Below, in pieces: positions 56,201 through 62,483 of a stretch of 64,000 bases of DNA. This stretch comes from CALODL01 sp942492115. Lineage in GTDB: Bacteria > Planctomycetota > Phycisphaerae > UBA1845 > CAIVHJ01. The stretch's first letter is position 1; each line of letters starts with the position of its first letter. The notes beneath the pieces are model-generated. The model made no database searches. It was not told where the DNA came from and saw only the letters and a program-made list of their open reading frames with translations. The translations under genes were made by a program, and so were the position numbers. The stretch covers positions 1 through 64,000 of the forward strand of contig CALODL010000010.1 of assembly GCA_942492115.1 (NCBI GenBank), given 5' to 3'.

Positions 56201-57191
56201 CGGGATATTCGGTGACCTCGAGTGGATCTACTGCTGCCGTCGGATTCGCGCCGCTCATGGCAAACTCGCAGCGCTGCGGATTGGGATGACCGTAGTAACC
56301 ACCGGGTTCGATGCGCAGCAGATAGTCCGGTTGAATCGACACACCGACCAGGCCGGTCACGGCCGGCCCGCCGTATGAACTGCCGTCGGCGCAGGCCGCA
56401 CCCACCACGCCTTCGGGGGTATTGCCATTGGGAGCAGAACCGTTGTTCGGTATGTACAGGTGACCGTTGCCATGCCACACCAGATCGTAGGCGTTGCGCA
56501 GCCCGCTGGCATGGATGGTCAGAGCAGCGCCCGGCGCATAGGGATCATACGTGCCCGGCAGCTCGGTCATGACGTCGAGTGGCGGAGTCGCCACGCCCAG
56601 CGTGTCGAAGCGCAACACCGCCGCGGACAGTCCCCGTTCTGCACGGTCAGCCCACGCGGGGTCGGGTGCGCCCATCGCGGAATTGGATCCCTGCACGACA
56701 TACAATGCTCCGTCGGGCCCGAATACCATGCTGTTGGTCGTGTGGTCGCGACTCGAGCGCGGCAGGCCGACAATGAAGTCCTGGACGTTCTGCAAGTGGC
56801 TGCCACTCAAACGGGTGATCTTGCCGGTCCAGTCCGCCATTTCAGAAAAACCGTATTCGCTGTGGCTGACCCAGGCAATGAGGTTCTGTGGTGTAGAGGC
56901 TGGATCGAAAGCCAATCCGATCGCCAGACGATCTGCTCCCTCGGCAACTTGCAGCGCATCAAGGATCTCGACTGCCCCCAGGATGCCATCTGAATCGATG
57001 GACCAGCGCCGCACCTGCCCCTCGAGCGTCAAGCCATAGAGCTGCCCATCCGGTCCGATCGTCAGACTCGTATACTGTGCTCCTGCGGACGTAGGCAACG
57101 ATACCTGTTCAAAAGTCGCGCCGTCTGCGCCGGCCAGGGCAGCCAGGCACGACATCATCCCCACGACCGCTGGCCTGATAGCAATGTTCAC
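50253..57191 (-). CDS. Giant secreted modular protein: propeller, lectin-like, Ig, MopE-like and dockerin-like repeats
   Basis: 2312 residues from the GTG at 57191 (AGGAGGG seven bases upstream). A signal peptide is followed by a glucose/sorbosone-dehydrogenase-like beta-propeller (about 25-440), a choice-of-anchor-D-type domain (450-540), a region 560-770 of uncertain fold, two related beta-sandwich modules (each has GTGFTMVDPPSN and LPDGMTGPV), an Ig-like domain with SSSVCSGDSVVLDV and DYDVVVTNSCG, Cys-rich repeats, and many MopE-like CDGxDDDCDGxxDED repeats. The C-terminus has two dockerin-like motifs (GGQFGACAPDGTADGND and relative) and a cohesin-like sandwich. It is probably an exported calcium-binding adhesion or matrix protein; no sortase or membrane anchor is seen. 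Confidence 0.85.
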   Translation of the reverse strand: MNIAIRPAVVGMMSCLAALAGADGATFEQVSLPTSAGAQYTSLTIGPDGQLYGLTLEGQVRRWSIDSDGILGAVEILDALQVAEGADRLAIGLAFDPASTPQNLIAWVSHSEYGFSEMADWTGKITRLSGSHLQNVQDFIVGLPRSSRDHTTNSMVFGPDGALYVVQGSNSAMGAPDPAWADRAERGLSAAVLRFDTLGVATPPLDVMTELPGTYDPYAPGAALTIHASGLRNAYDLVWHGNGHLYIPNNGSAPNGNTPEGVVGAACADGSSYGGPAVTGLVGVSIQPDYLLRIEPGGYYGHPNPQRCEFAMSGANPTAAVDPLEVTEYPEGTLPDSNYRGAVFDFGTHKSPNGIIEYRSAGDLQGALLVVRYSSGDDLMALTPSGSGLEIVASQTGITGLTGFNNPLDVVENLDNGHLYVSEFGASKITLCRPLGGSGVPDIGLSASDLVYSGLKDTVTPAQVLTLSNTGTADLEIATVALTGADAGEFTIVTPPTTPVTLIPGAEVMIDIAFSPGATAVGTFSAAVEIASDDPNEAVVQVGVHGLSADGLEGSNEPTLHDVVQTLGHAIDVGGTELELGVDAAPIGDEVPASLFTKSGSGDVVMVPVARYSPAFALPYGYYGPNGAAPSLTQVGVLSGASSPAEHQTLFPEMTSGVTTFDPGPGAFGFYITSPSHTAYTEDDLNIALNPAQSAHSARVYPLKDRQGFVVPYAYFVAFEDAFHGDYQDFDFVVMNVQLAPSGDCAVLAQPVCADVPVTLPHKLDWDASEDGLVDNSGVGTGFTMVDPPSNGAGYLPNNLAVDTGAGTLTITTTPGIQFGETANNPNSLDNGLGVAWDASAQDTRIETTIINLPAVSGQFEQAGVWFFLNESHYIKLVVVSDVTGSYKVEILYEQSNQFVESSATASIVVPGDHVKLTMVLDPQTSEVSGLVQVNGGGEMLVDAITVNNALFSGVTLPDGMTGPVSFAGVFATQRNGSTLDFVFEDFCLAEPAAPPALAFSPALLPFMMEEGSNIDSASTTVTANDGQSPTADIAAVDDATGLEPTWLTVAAQVTADIPFDVEVATDGLAPGAYTATVTATSSGYADATLMVTLQVTPGAGCNPISMLDCVDVPVSLPFKLDWEMDEGGLEDVDGDGTGFTMVDPPSNAAGYLPGQIDVDIVSGELALTTTAGIQFTSNNSLDNGLGVAVDATSELNVDIALNNLPVATRGFAQAGGWVFLDEDTYVKLIVFSSTPGNYDVEVRGEEGGSSPGGVEIENIAVSGDDVVLSMSLDPTTQEVTAAYAVNGGAAVPVGTVVMTSDLFNGVVLPDGMTGPVTFAGLFATHRNAPAAQVFSFERFCITGPCVPPVIVTPPESSSVCSGDSVVLDVTPSGSVPLTYAWRFQGTPIPGADQPTLLIDPVGPADAGDYDVVVTNSCGDATSLVATLDVVTPADCADGLECTDDSCTAGVCSNVASSAGTPCTADTNPCTDDACDGAGNCVATDNTLPCDDGLVCTVDTCTDGSCVGVPDDSLCDDFDDCTLDTCVAGVCDHSPPAPTDPTCDGLDDDCDGSFDEDYVSSPSECGVGACAGNTGVLTCVAGAVEDSCDPFAGAAVSDTLCDGVDEDCDGLTDEDVMSTATTCGVGACASEGLSGCVDGVPTDSCVPGTPAVDDATCDGVDNDCDGLTDEDVMSTATTCGVGACASEGLSGCVDGVPTDSCVPGTPAVDDATCDGVDDDCDGLTDEDVMSTATTCGVGACSSEGLSGCVDGVPTDSCVPGTPAVDDATCDGVDDDCDGLTDEDVMSTATTCGVGACASEGLSGCVDGVPTDSCVPGTPAVDDATCDGVDDDCDGLTDEDVMSTATTCGVGACASEGLSGCVDGVPTDSCVPGTPAVDDATCDGVDDDCDGLTDEDVMSTATTCGVGACASEGLSGCVDGVPTDSCVPGTPAVDDATCDGIDDDCDAIFDEDFEASKTLCGIGACMASGMTVCVEGVVIDDCMPGEPAAEDATCDGIDDDCDDELDEDAIGCGGGDCTIVSDCADLDNNGVRDDGCVWWLCGAGVCQATEVVFGDMGGQFGACAPDGTADGNDRFLALNCFADVDPNTPPPASFPCEVEAPVAFNVDCGGQFGSCEPDGVCDGNDAFAALNAFEGASSCSCPLDGGPSPMITPEVVGTTAVRLDPQSPAVRPGGTVEVTVRLDAAVFDLRGYQLHFEVLGGTAGALDLIDLAVQEHDDHVFDPGAWWDAYNLRTRQLVAGLDRPGVNALDGAYLATLTLRASKDARGTFIVSLAYDPDDASARTVLFPTSAHGYIAIEEVTAAHIEVVHRRER
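51390..52397 (-). repeat. Six tandem 168-bp repeats inside the giant gene
   Basis: A marker string recurs at 51421, 51589, 51757, 51925, 52093 and 52261, exactly 168 bases apart. Each unit encodes 56 residues running from CDGVDDDCDGLTDED through CGVGAC to CVPGTPAVD. The units differ at only a few bases. Two diverged units follow toward the C-terminus and several Cys-rich repeats lie before them. Confidence 0.95.
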
Positions 57192-57910
57192 GAACGTTCC
57201 CTCCTGCACAACAGGTCATCCGTCGCGACGATACGACGTACACCATAAGTGCACTGAGCGCGTCGATCACTCATATGACAACCCGCGCCCTTGATCCCGT
57301 GTAACCGAATGTGTTTCGAAAATGTCTGTCCGCGTGACACAGTGGCATTGCCGATCACGAAAGCGCGAGCATGACTTGACGGACGCACTACCCCACGCCC
57401 GCAGAGGTCACTGCGCCAGGGCGAATTCCAGTAGTTGGACCCGTATATCGAGCTTTGAATCGTCGCCTGAGCCATCGTACGTCGGACGCGCGGAAACTTG
57501 CAATACGCAGACGCCCCCGCGTTGTGCCACAGGTTTGAGCGGGCCGCGACCGCTTGGGGGTCGGGAGCCGGAACGTACTGCAAATACTCGACCTGCATCG
57601 CCTGATCAGGACAGCCGCCCGTTCGGACTTCACGGATTCCCTTTCTCATTTTCTGAGGGGCCGCGCTCCGGCCGACCGCTGCCGATCGCCCCCGCCGGTC
57701 CCGTCATCCGGTCGGATGGCGCGTCATTCGGGACCTCCAACGGCTCAAACCGTTCGGGCGCACGCCTCAAACGCACCGCGAACACCATGACTATCATTAA
57801 GTTAGATCAAGAGGGGAACCGATATAGCTGAGGTAGATTCACCAAAGAATGTTGTGGTAACCTGACACGCTCATCCTGGGGGCAGGACCAGCTATTTGGA
57901 GCAGTAACAG
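57192..57910. other. 719-base region without a confident gene
   Basis: Lies between the divergent starts of the giant gene and the lipoprotein gene. Long open frames exist on both strands, but none has a good ribosome site, recognisable domain or normal composition. The region just before 57911 should hold the lipoprotein promoter; the region near 57200-57300 that of the giant gene. No RNA gene recognised. Confidence 0.5.
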
Positions 57911-58570
57911 ATGAATAAGACTCAATATGCAACCATGACCGTCATGACCGCCGCATTGTTGGCCCTGACCGGATGCGGCAACCAAGGCGGTGGGGGTGGC
58001 TCGAGTACATGCGCCTCAGCCACGATCACTGGTAACGGCGCCAACAACGCCTTCACTGCGATGGCTGCGACGCAATGCAATGTCGAGTTTGAAGGAACCA
58101 CATTGATCATCGACCTGCTCGAGTTGAACGACACAGGTGCAAGCCCGCGCGTCCGTTTCACGCTGCGCGACCTCAGCATGGCTGATCTCATCGATGGGGC
58201 CAGCTTCCCGTTGACTCGCGATGATGACGAACTGCCCGAACCCGCGATCTACCAGGAGTTCATCGGCGCGACGATGGACGAAAACATGAACGCCGACGGC
58301 CCATTCTGGACGTCGAATGCCGGCTCGCTCGACATCACCGTTGACGACACCGGCGAGGTCTCAGCGTCATTCGACTTCACCGCCGATAACCCGCGGCCCG
58401 ACATGCCGTCCACGGCCACAGGCACGGTCACGGTCGATGGCGGCCCGATGGTTCTGTTCGCCGGGACCACTGGAGGCGGTGGTGGATGTGGCGCGTTTGG
58501 TGCAGGCGGTATCGCTTTGATGATGATGTGCCTGACCATCACCTCCCGTCGAATGCGCCGTCGACGGTAA
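57911..58570 (+). CDS. Lipoprotein with C-terminal Gly-Cys/helix/Arg anchor-like tail
   Basis: 219 residues. The lipobox LTGC puts the lipidated Cys at position 22, followed by GNQGGGGGSS. The middle is acidic and beta-rich (TGTVTVDGGPMVLF). The C-terminus is unusual: a Gly run with Cys (GGGGGCGAFGAGG), a hydrophobic segment and a basic end RRMRRRR, the three-part pattern of MYXO-CTERM or related sorting tails. Having both ends anchored would be odd. No enzymatic motif. A terminator follows at 58601. Confidence 0.65.
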   Translation: MNKTQYATMTVMTAALLALTGCGNQGGGGGSSTCASATITGNGANNAFTAMAATQCNVEFEGTTLIIDLLELNDTGASPRVRFTLRDLSMADLIDGASFPLTRDDDELPEPAIYQEFIGATMDENMNADGPFWTSNAGSLDITVDDTGEVSASFDFTADNPRPDMPSTATGTVTVDGGPMVLFAGTTGGGGGCGAFGAGGIALMMMCLTITSRRMRRRR

Positions 58571-58600
58571 CGTCCACAGTGCAAAACGAGCCTGCGTGTG

Positions 58601-58623
58601 AAGCCACATGTGGGCTTTTTTTT
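58601..58623 (+). terminator. Rho-independent terminator of the lipoprotein gene
   Basis: AAGCC pairs with GGCTT around a short loop, followed by eight T. Short stem, but its position 30 bases past the stop codon is typical. Confidence 0.7.
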
Positions 58624-58680
58624 GGTTCTTCACGCATTTTGCGGGACCGGACGTCCTCCCAGACCGCGGGCTCGAGCCCT
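58624..58680 (+). repeat. Copy C of the terminator-associated dispersed repeat
   Basis: Begins GGTTCTTCACGCA straight after the terminator T-run, as copies A and B do. It then carries, inverted, the second module of copy B: GCGGGACCGGACGTCCTCC and GCGGGCTCGAGCC match 17781-17821 on the opposite strand. The first-module middle (CGCACATGATCC) is missing. Confidence 0.65.
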
Positions 58681-58794
58681 TGGCCGCAGTTGATCCGCAC
58701 TCACCGCAGGCAAGACTGCACAATCTCTTCGCGGTGTTCGAGGAGGATGGTGCGAAATTCGCCCCTATCGCCCGTCGGTAGGCCACGTCCTCAT

Positions 58795-59745
58795 TCAGTT
58801 AACCTTTTTGCGCACCTTTGGTTTAGGCGGAACACGTCGTTGAGGAGCTGGCGACCGCGGCAGCGACGGTCCCACGGGCGAGTCAGCCGGGCGCGTCAGT
58901 GGATGCGGATACGCTGCGTCCAATGCCGGTGCTTCGTGGAACACTTCGGTGCGACCACTACGCACGGCGATGCGCATGATGCGGGGGTTCATGCGCTGCC
59001 CCACCGGATCACGGTCCTGGCGCATGAACAGAATCTCCGTCGCGTCAGCTGAGAACACGGGACGCGTGTCGCAGTGTTCACCAGTCGTGAGCATCTTCAC
59101 GTAATCGGAATCGAGCTCTTTCACACGCAGCCCGCCGTTGGACACAAAAGCGAGGAGATGCCCATCCGGAGCCACTGCAACCTCGACGGCCGTCGTAATC
59201 GTGCCATCGCGATCGTAGGCAATCCGCTGGACGCGTCGGGTGTCGGGATCGAAGCGGTAGATGTGGGAGAGTGCGTCTGTATCGTTCTCGAACAGCAGCC
59301 CCCGTGAGTCGGGCATCCAGGCCGGAAGCCTGCCGCGCGCGACCACATGGGAGATCCCTGTGCCTTCGTCGAGTGTATAGACACTCCAACCGGCCTGGGC
59401 GGTATAGCCGGAAAAAGCCAGCCGCATGCCATCCGGCGAGACGACTAGTCCATCCAGCATTTTCCAGCCGGCGGAGACGAGTCTGCGGCCGCTGCCGTCC
59501 AGCGCGACATACCACAAACTGGTATCGCCAGCGAAGTACACGCCACGGTTGTCCGCAGAGAAGGCTACGGCCGATGTGTCGGCGGTTCCCGGGATCGGAC
59601 GGCGGCCGCCGCTGTCGTAATGGAGCACGATGGCCTTTGGCGTCACGACCGCTGCATACAGCGAATCGACCTGCTGCGTGCCGGCTTGAACGACGGGCAT
59701 CTGAGCGCAGGTCGTCACCAAGATGTTGAGCACAAACAAGATCAT
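58795..59745 (-). CDS. Exported TolB-like beta-propeller protein
   Basis: 316 residues from the ATG at 59745. A hydrophobic N-terminus (ILFVLNILVTTCAQ) is a signal peptide; the Cys is not a good lipobox because Thr precedes it. PD40/WD-type blades follow: VSPDGMRLAFSGYTAQAG, PAWMPDSRGLLFEND, APDGHLLAFVSNGG, PVFSADATEILFMRQD. The C-terminus is a Pro/Lys-rich tail. It lies 40 bases after the ECF sigma gene on the same strand, so it probably belongs to that transcript and may be a periplasmic part of the same signalling system. Confidence 0.75.
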   Translation of the reverse strand: MILFVLNILVTTCAQMPVVQAGTQQVDSLYAAVVTPKAIVLHYDSGGRRPIPGTADTSAVAFSADNRGVYFAGDTSLWYVALDGSGRRLVSAGWKMLDGLVVSPDGMRLAFSGYTAQAGWSVYTLDEGTGISHVVARGRLPAWMPDSRGLLFENDTDALSHIYRFDPDTRRVQRIAYDRDGTITTAVEVAVAPDGHLLAFVSNGGLRVKELDSDYVKMLTTGEHCDTRPVFSADATEILFMRQDRDPVGQRMNPRIMRIAVRSGRTEVFHEAPALDAAYPHPLTRPADSPVGPSLPRSPAPQRRVPPKPKVRKKVN

Positions 59746-59785
59746 GAAAACTGTCCTGATCGATACGTGTGCTGAATGGTCCAGG

Positions 59786-60388
59786 CTACTCGAGAATGTC
59801 ACCCAGCTCGTGCCGCAAGCGTTGCAACACGCGTGAACGAGCCACGCGCACCCCAACAGGACTCATGCCCAACTCATTAGCGACGTCAGCTGTCGGACGT
59901 CCATCCACGACCGTAGCCCAGAAAGCCGACCATGTGTTGTCCCTGAAGTGCTCTTGCACCTGCATGAGCGCTCTGCGCAATACACTGTTGAACGCTGTCT
60001 CTTCTTCGGACGCGTCGACCCTGATCTGCGCCTGGAACGGCACCTCTGACATACGACGTTGGATTTCGGTTCCACCCTGACCGGGTGGTTCTCGATCGCG
60101 ACGGCGATAGAGGTCACACACCTTGCTGTACGTAATCGTGCGCAGCCATCCGCGGAAGGTCCCGCCCTCACTGCGTACCTCGAACCGCGACAGGTTGGCC
60201 GCTGCAGCGTGGAACACCTCTTGAAATACGTCGGCAAGATCTGCCTCGGGCACCTGCCATCTGCGACACCAGTGGTACACCAGAGGCGCGTACAATTGTA
60301 CGAGGCGCCCCCACGCCTCGGCATCGTTGGCCCGGGCGCGTTCCAGCAGGCTCGGTGAAGTCCTGGCGCTGTCCGTAATCCTGTTCAT
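59786..60388 (-). CDS. ECF-family RNA polymerase sigma factor
   Basis: 200 residues from the ATG at 60388. Sigma region 2 is LVQLYAPLVYHWCRRW with DLADVFQEVFHAAA and FRGWLRTITYSKVCDLYRRR; region 4 is AFWATVVDGRPTADVANELGMSPVGVRVARSRVLQRLR. No region 3 is present, as expected for ECF. The ATG overlaps the kinase stop codon by four bases, so the two are translationally coupled. No separate anti-sigma gene is present; the kinase carries the zinc-finger motif instead. Resembles ECF groups typical of planctomycetes that pair with Ser/Thr kinases. Confidence 0.9.
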   Translation of the reverse strand: MNRITDSARTSPSLLERARANDAEAWGRLVQLYAPLVYHWCRRWQVPEADLADVFQEVFHAAAANLSRFEVRSEGGTFRGWLRTITYSKVCDLYRRRDREPPGQGGTEIQRRMSEVPFQAQIRVDASEEETAFNSVLRRALMQVQEHFRDNTWSAFWATVVDGRPTADVANELGMSPVGVRVARSRVLQRLRHELGDILE

Positions 60389-62265
60389 CGCCGCCCCAAT
60401 CGTTCGAATACCGCGACGCTGACCGCCGAGATCAAACACGCGCTGGCAATCCCGATGATCCACACAAACGTTCCACGCAACCCGGCGCGCGTACGCGCCA
60501 GATCCCGTTCCAACGGATGAATGATCTCGAGCACACCGCGCACATCGCCGACCTTCCAGTCCGTCTTCGTGCTCGCAGGATGGCTGTTGTGGCATCCGAT
60601 ACACGACGCCTGCATCAACCGCGCGGTTGCATACCGCAACGCATAGCGACCATCGACGTGCTCGAAGCGATAGACCGGGTCCGCGGGCACATTCCTCAGT
60701 GACATGAGAGCTGCGCGTTCGAATTCGTCACGCGGTCCGCCATCTGTCCGCGTTGTGAAAGGATAATCACTATACAGCCTCACTTGCATACCATATTCAC
60801 TCTTACGCATGTCCTCACCCAGTGCAATGGTGAATGTTGCCGGGAGCGGGATGGCACCGGCGCGACCGACGAAGTCATGGGTTACATCCACACCGGCGGC
60901 GTGCATCGGCGTGGCAACCGCAATGCTGTAGAGTGCATTCATTCGCTCGAGCATCTCAGCCTGCATTGCGGCGCTATCGAGCGCAGTTTGTTCCATGAGA
61001 TGGCCAGACAATCTTGACAGATGCAGCAGTCCTCCCGCCAATCCGAGAACAACCGCGACGGTGAGCGAGGACACTACGGGATTGCGCCGACTCCAGCGCC
61101 ACACACGCTCGGGAGCGCCAATCGGGCGGGCGGCGATCGGTTCACCAGCCAGAAAGCGCCGTTGATCGCATGCCAGGTCGCCAGCTGTCGCATAGCGCCG
61201 TGCCGGGCTCTTGGCCATGGCCTTGAGGCATATGGTCTCGAGATCTCGCGGAATACGATCGTTCAAGCGCCGCGGTGGCCTGGGATCCTCCTCCAGGACC
61301 TGCATGAGGACCATGCGCCGCTGACCACGAAAGGGCCGCTCGCCAGTGAGCAACTCATACATCATCACGCCAAGGCTGAACACGTCGCTGCGCGCATCGA
61401 CAAAATGCCCTTCGCCTCGGGCCATCTCCGGGGACATGTACGCTGGAGTGCCCATCACGTCGCCGGCACGGGTCACGGTGACCTCGCCCGCGTCGCGTTT
61501 GGCCAGACCAAAGTCCATGACATGCGGCTGACCGTTGGAATCGATCATGATATTGGCGGGTTTGATATCACGATGAATGATCCCGCGCGTGTGGGCGTAA
61601 TGCAGGGCCTCGGACACTGTTAGCAGCAGATCACAGACAACGCGCGGATCGCAGCGCTCATTGCGGATGCGATGCTCGAGTGTCTGCCCTGCGATATACT
61701 CACTCACCAGGTAGCACGTGCCGTCATCCGTCTCACCGGCCTCGAACAATGCGACAATGTTCTGGTGCTTGAGTTGCGCCGCGCTGCGGGCCTCACGCAG
61801 AAAACGTTGGCGATCTTCATCTGTGCCCAGCACGTGGCTGCGGCAGACCTTGACGGCTACGATGCGTTCGAGCTGCGTATCGCGGGCTCGAAACACGTGG
61901 CCAAAGGACCCGCTGCCCAACTCGGACAGTAGCTCGAAGCGTCCGACACGCACAACCCCATCGCGCAATGCACGGGCCATGCGCCGGCCGGGATCGACGA
62001 CAAGTTCTGCGCCTTCGGCCATTGCCGTCAGTGCCGCATCGAGCAACGGACGGGGTAGAGTCACTTCGTCGCTGACACCAGATGCTTCAAGACTCGACAG
62101 ACGTTCGAACAGTTCGTCGGTCGGACGGTCGAGCTCACCAAGCGCGAGGGCACAGGATTCGCAAACCGCGACATGCTCGGCAATGACATGCAACGCGGTG
62201 CTATCGAGTTTGCCGACTGCAAAGGCGGCCAGAGTGACGCCATCTGGACAGGTGTCGACCCCCAG
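60385..62265 (-). CDS. Transmembrane Ser/Thr protein kinase with zinc-finger and heme c (Tll0287-like) sensor domain
   Basis: 626 residues if it starts at CTG 62265. An in-frame TAA lies at 62280-62278 and AGGAG seven bases before the CTG; the next non-ATG start (TTG 62193) would lack a ribosome site. N-terminus: HX3CX2C (H31, C35, C38), an anti-sigma-type zinc-finger motif. Kinase domain about 108-365: glycine loop GSGSFG, K139, HRDIKPANIM (D233), DFG (251-253), APE-type segment MSPEMA. Membrane helix at 397-416, then an extracytoplasmic Tll0287-like (DUF3365) domain ending in the heme motif CIGCH (555-559), and a last helix at 599-619. The covalent heme suggests redox, NO or O2 sensing. It overlaps the ECF sigma gene by four bases. 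Confidence 0.88.
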   Translation of the reverse strand: MGVDTCPDGVTLAAFAVGKLDSTALHVIAEHVAVCESCALALGELDRPTDELFERLSSLEASGVSDEVTLPRPLLDAALTAMAEGAELVVDPGRRMARALRDGVVRVGRFELLSELGSGSFGHVFRARDTQLERIVAVKVCRSHVLGTDEDRQRFLREARSAAQLKHQNIVALFEAGETDDGTCYLVSEYIAGQTLEHRIRNERCDPRVVCDLLLTVSEALHYAHTRGIIHRDIKPANIMIDSNGQPHVMDFGLAKRDAGEVTVTRAGDVMGTPAYMSPEMARGEGHFVDARSDVFSLGVMMYELLTGERPFRGQRRMVLMQVLEEDPRPPRRLNDRIPRDLETICLKAMAKSPARRYATAGDLACDQRRFLAGEPIAARPIGAPERVWRWSRRNPVVSSLTVAVVLGLAGGLLHLSRLSGHLMEQTALDSAAMQAEMLERMNALYSIAVATPMHAAGVDVTHDFVGRAGAIPLPATFTIALGEDMRKSEYGMQVRLYSDYPFTTRTDGGPRDEFERAALMSLRNVPADPVYRFEHVDGRYALRYATARLMQASCIGCHNSHPASTKTDWKVGDVRGVLEIIHPLERDLARTRAGLRGTFVWIIGIASACLISAVSVAVFERLGRR

Positions 62266-62483
62266 GGCTCTGCTCCTTTAGGTTAGCGCCCGAACCAATG
62301 TGCATTCTACAGCATCAGCGGCTGGCTGATTGGCAGAAACTGAACGTCATCAACGCTTTGGGCTTTCCACAACGAGAATCCACGTGAGTGTAACGCTCCT
62401 TCGTTGTATAGGGTGGCCCGTAAGTCGTTTGTCATTGCATCAATCTCACATTTGCACACGGAACACCATTGAAGGAGACCGCC

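Noticed and set aside
57388..57649. Open frame on the minus strand upstream of the giant gene
   Set aside because: Its sequence (MQVEYLQYVPAPDPQ onward) looks less random than most, but there is no ribosome site or family match, so it was left out.
57322..57831. Open frame of 169 codons on the plus strand upstream of the lipoprotein
   Set aside because: No ribosome site, low-complexity composition, and no recognisable domain; it ends just before the lipoprotein promoter region.
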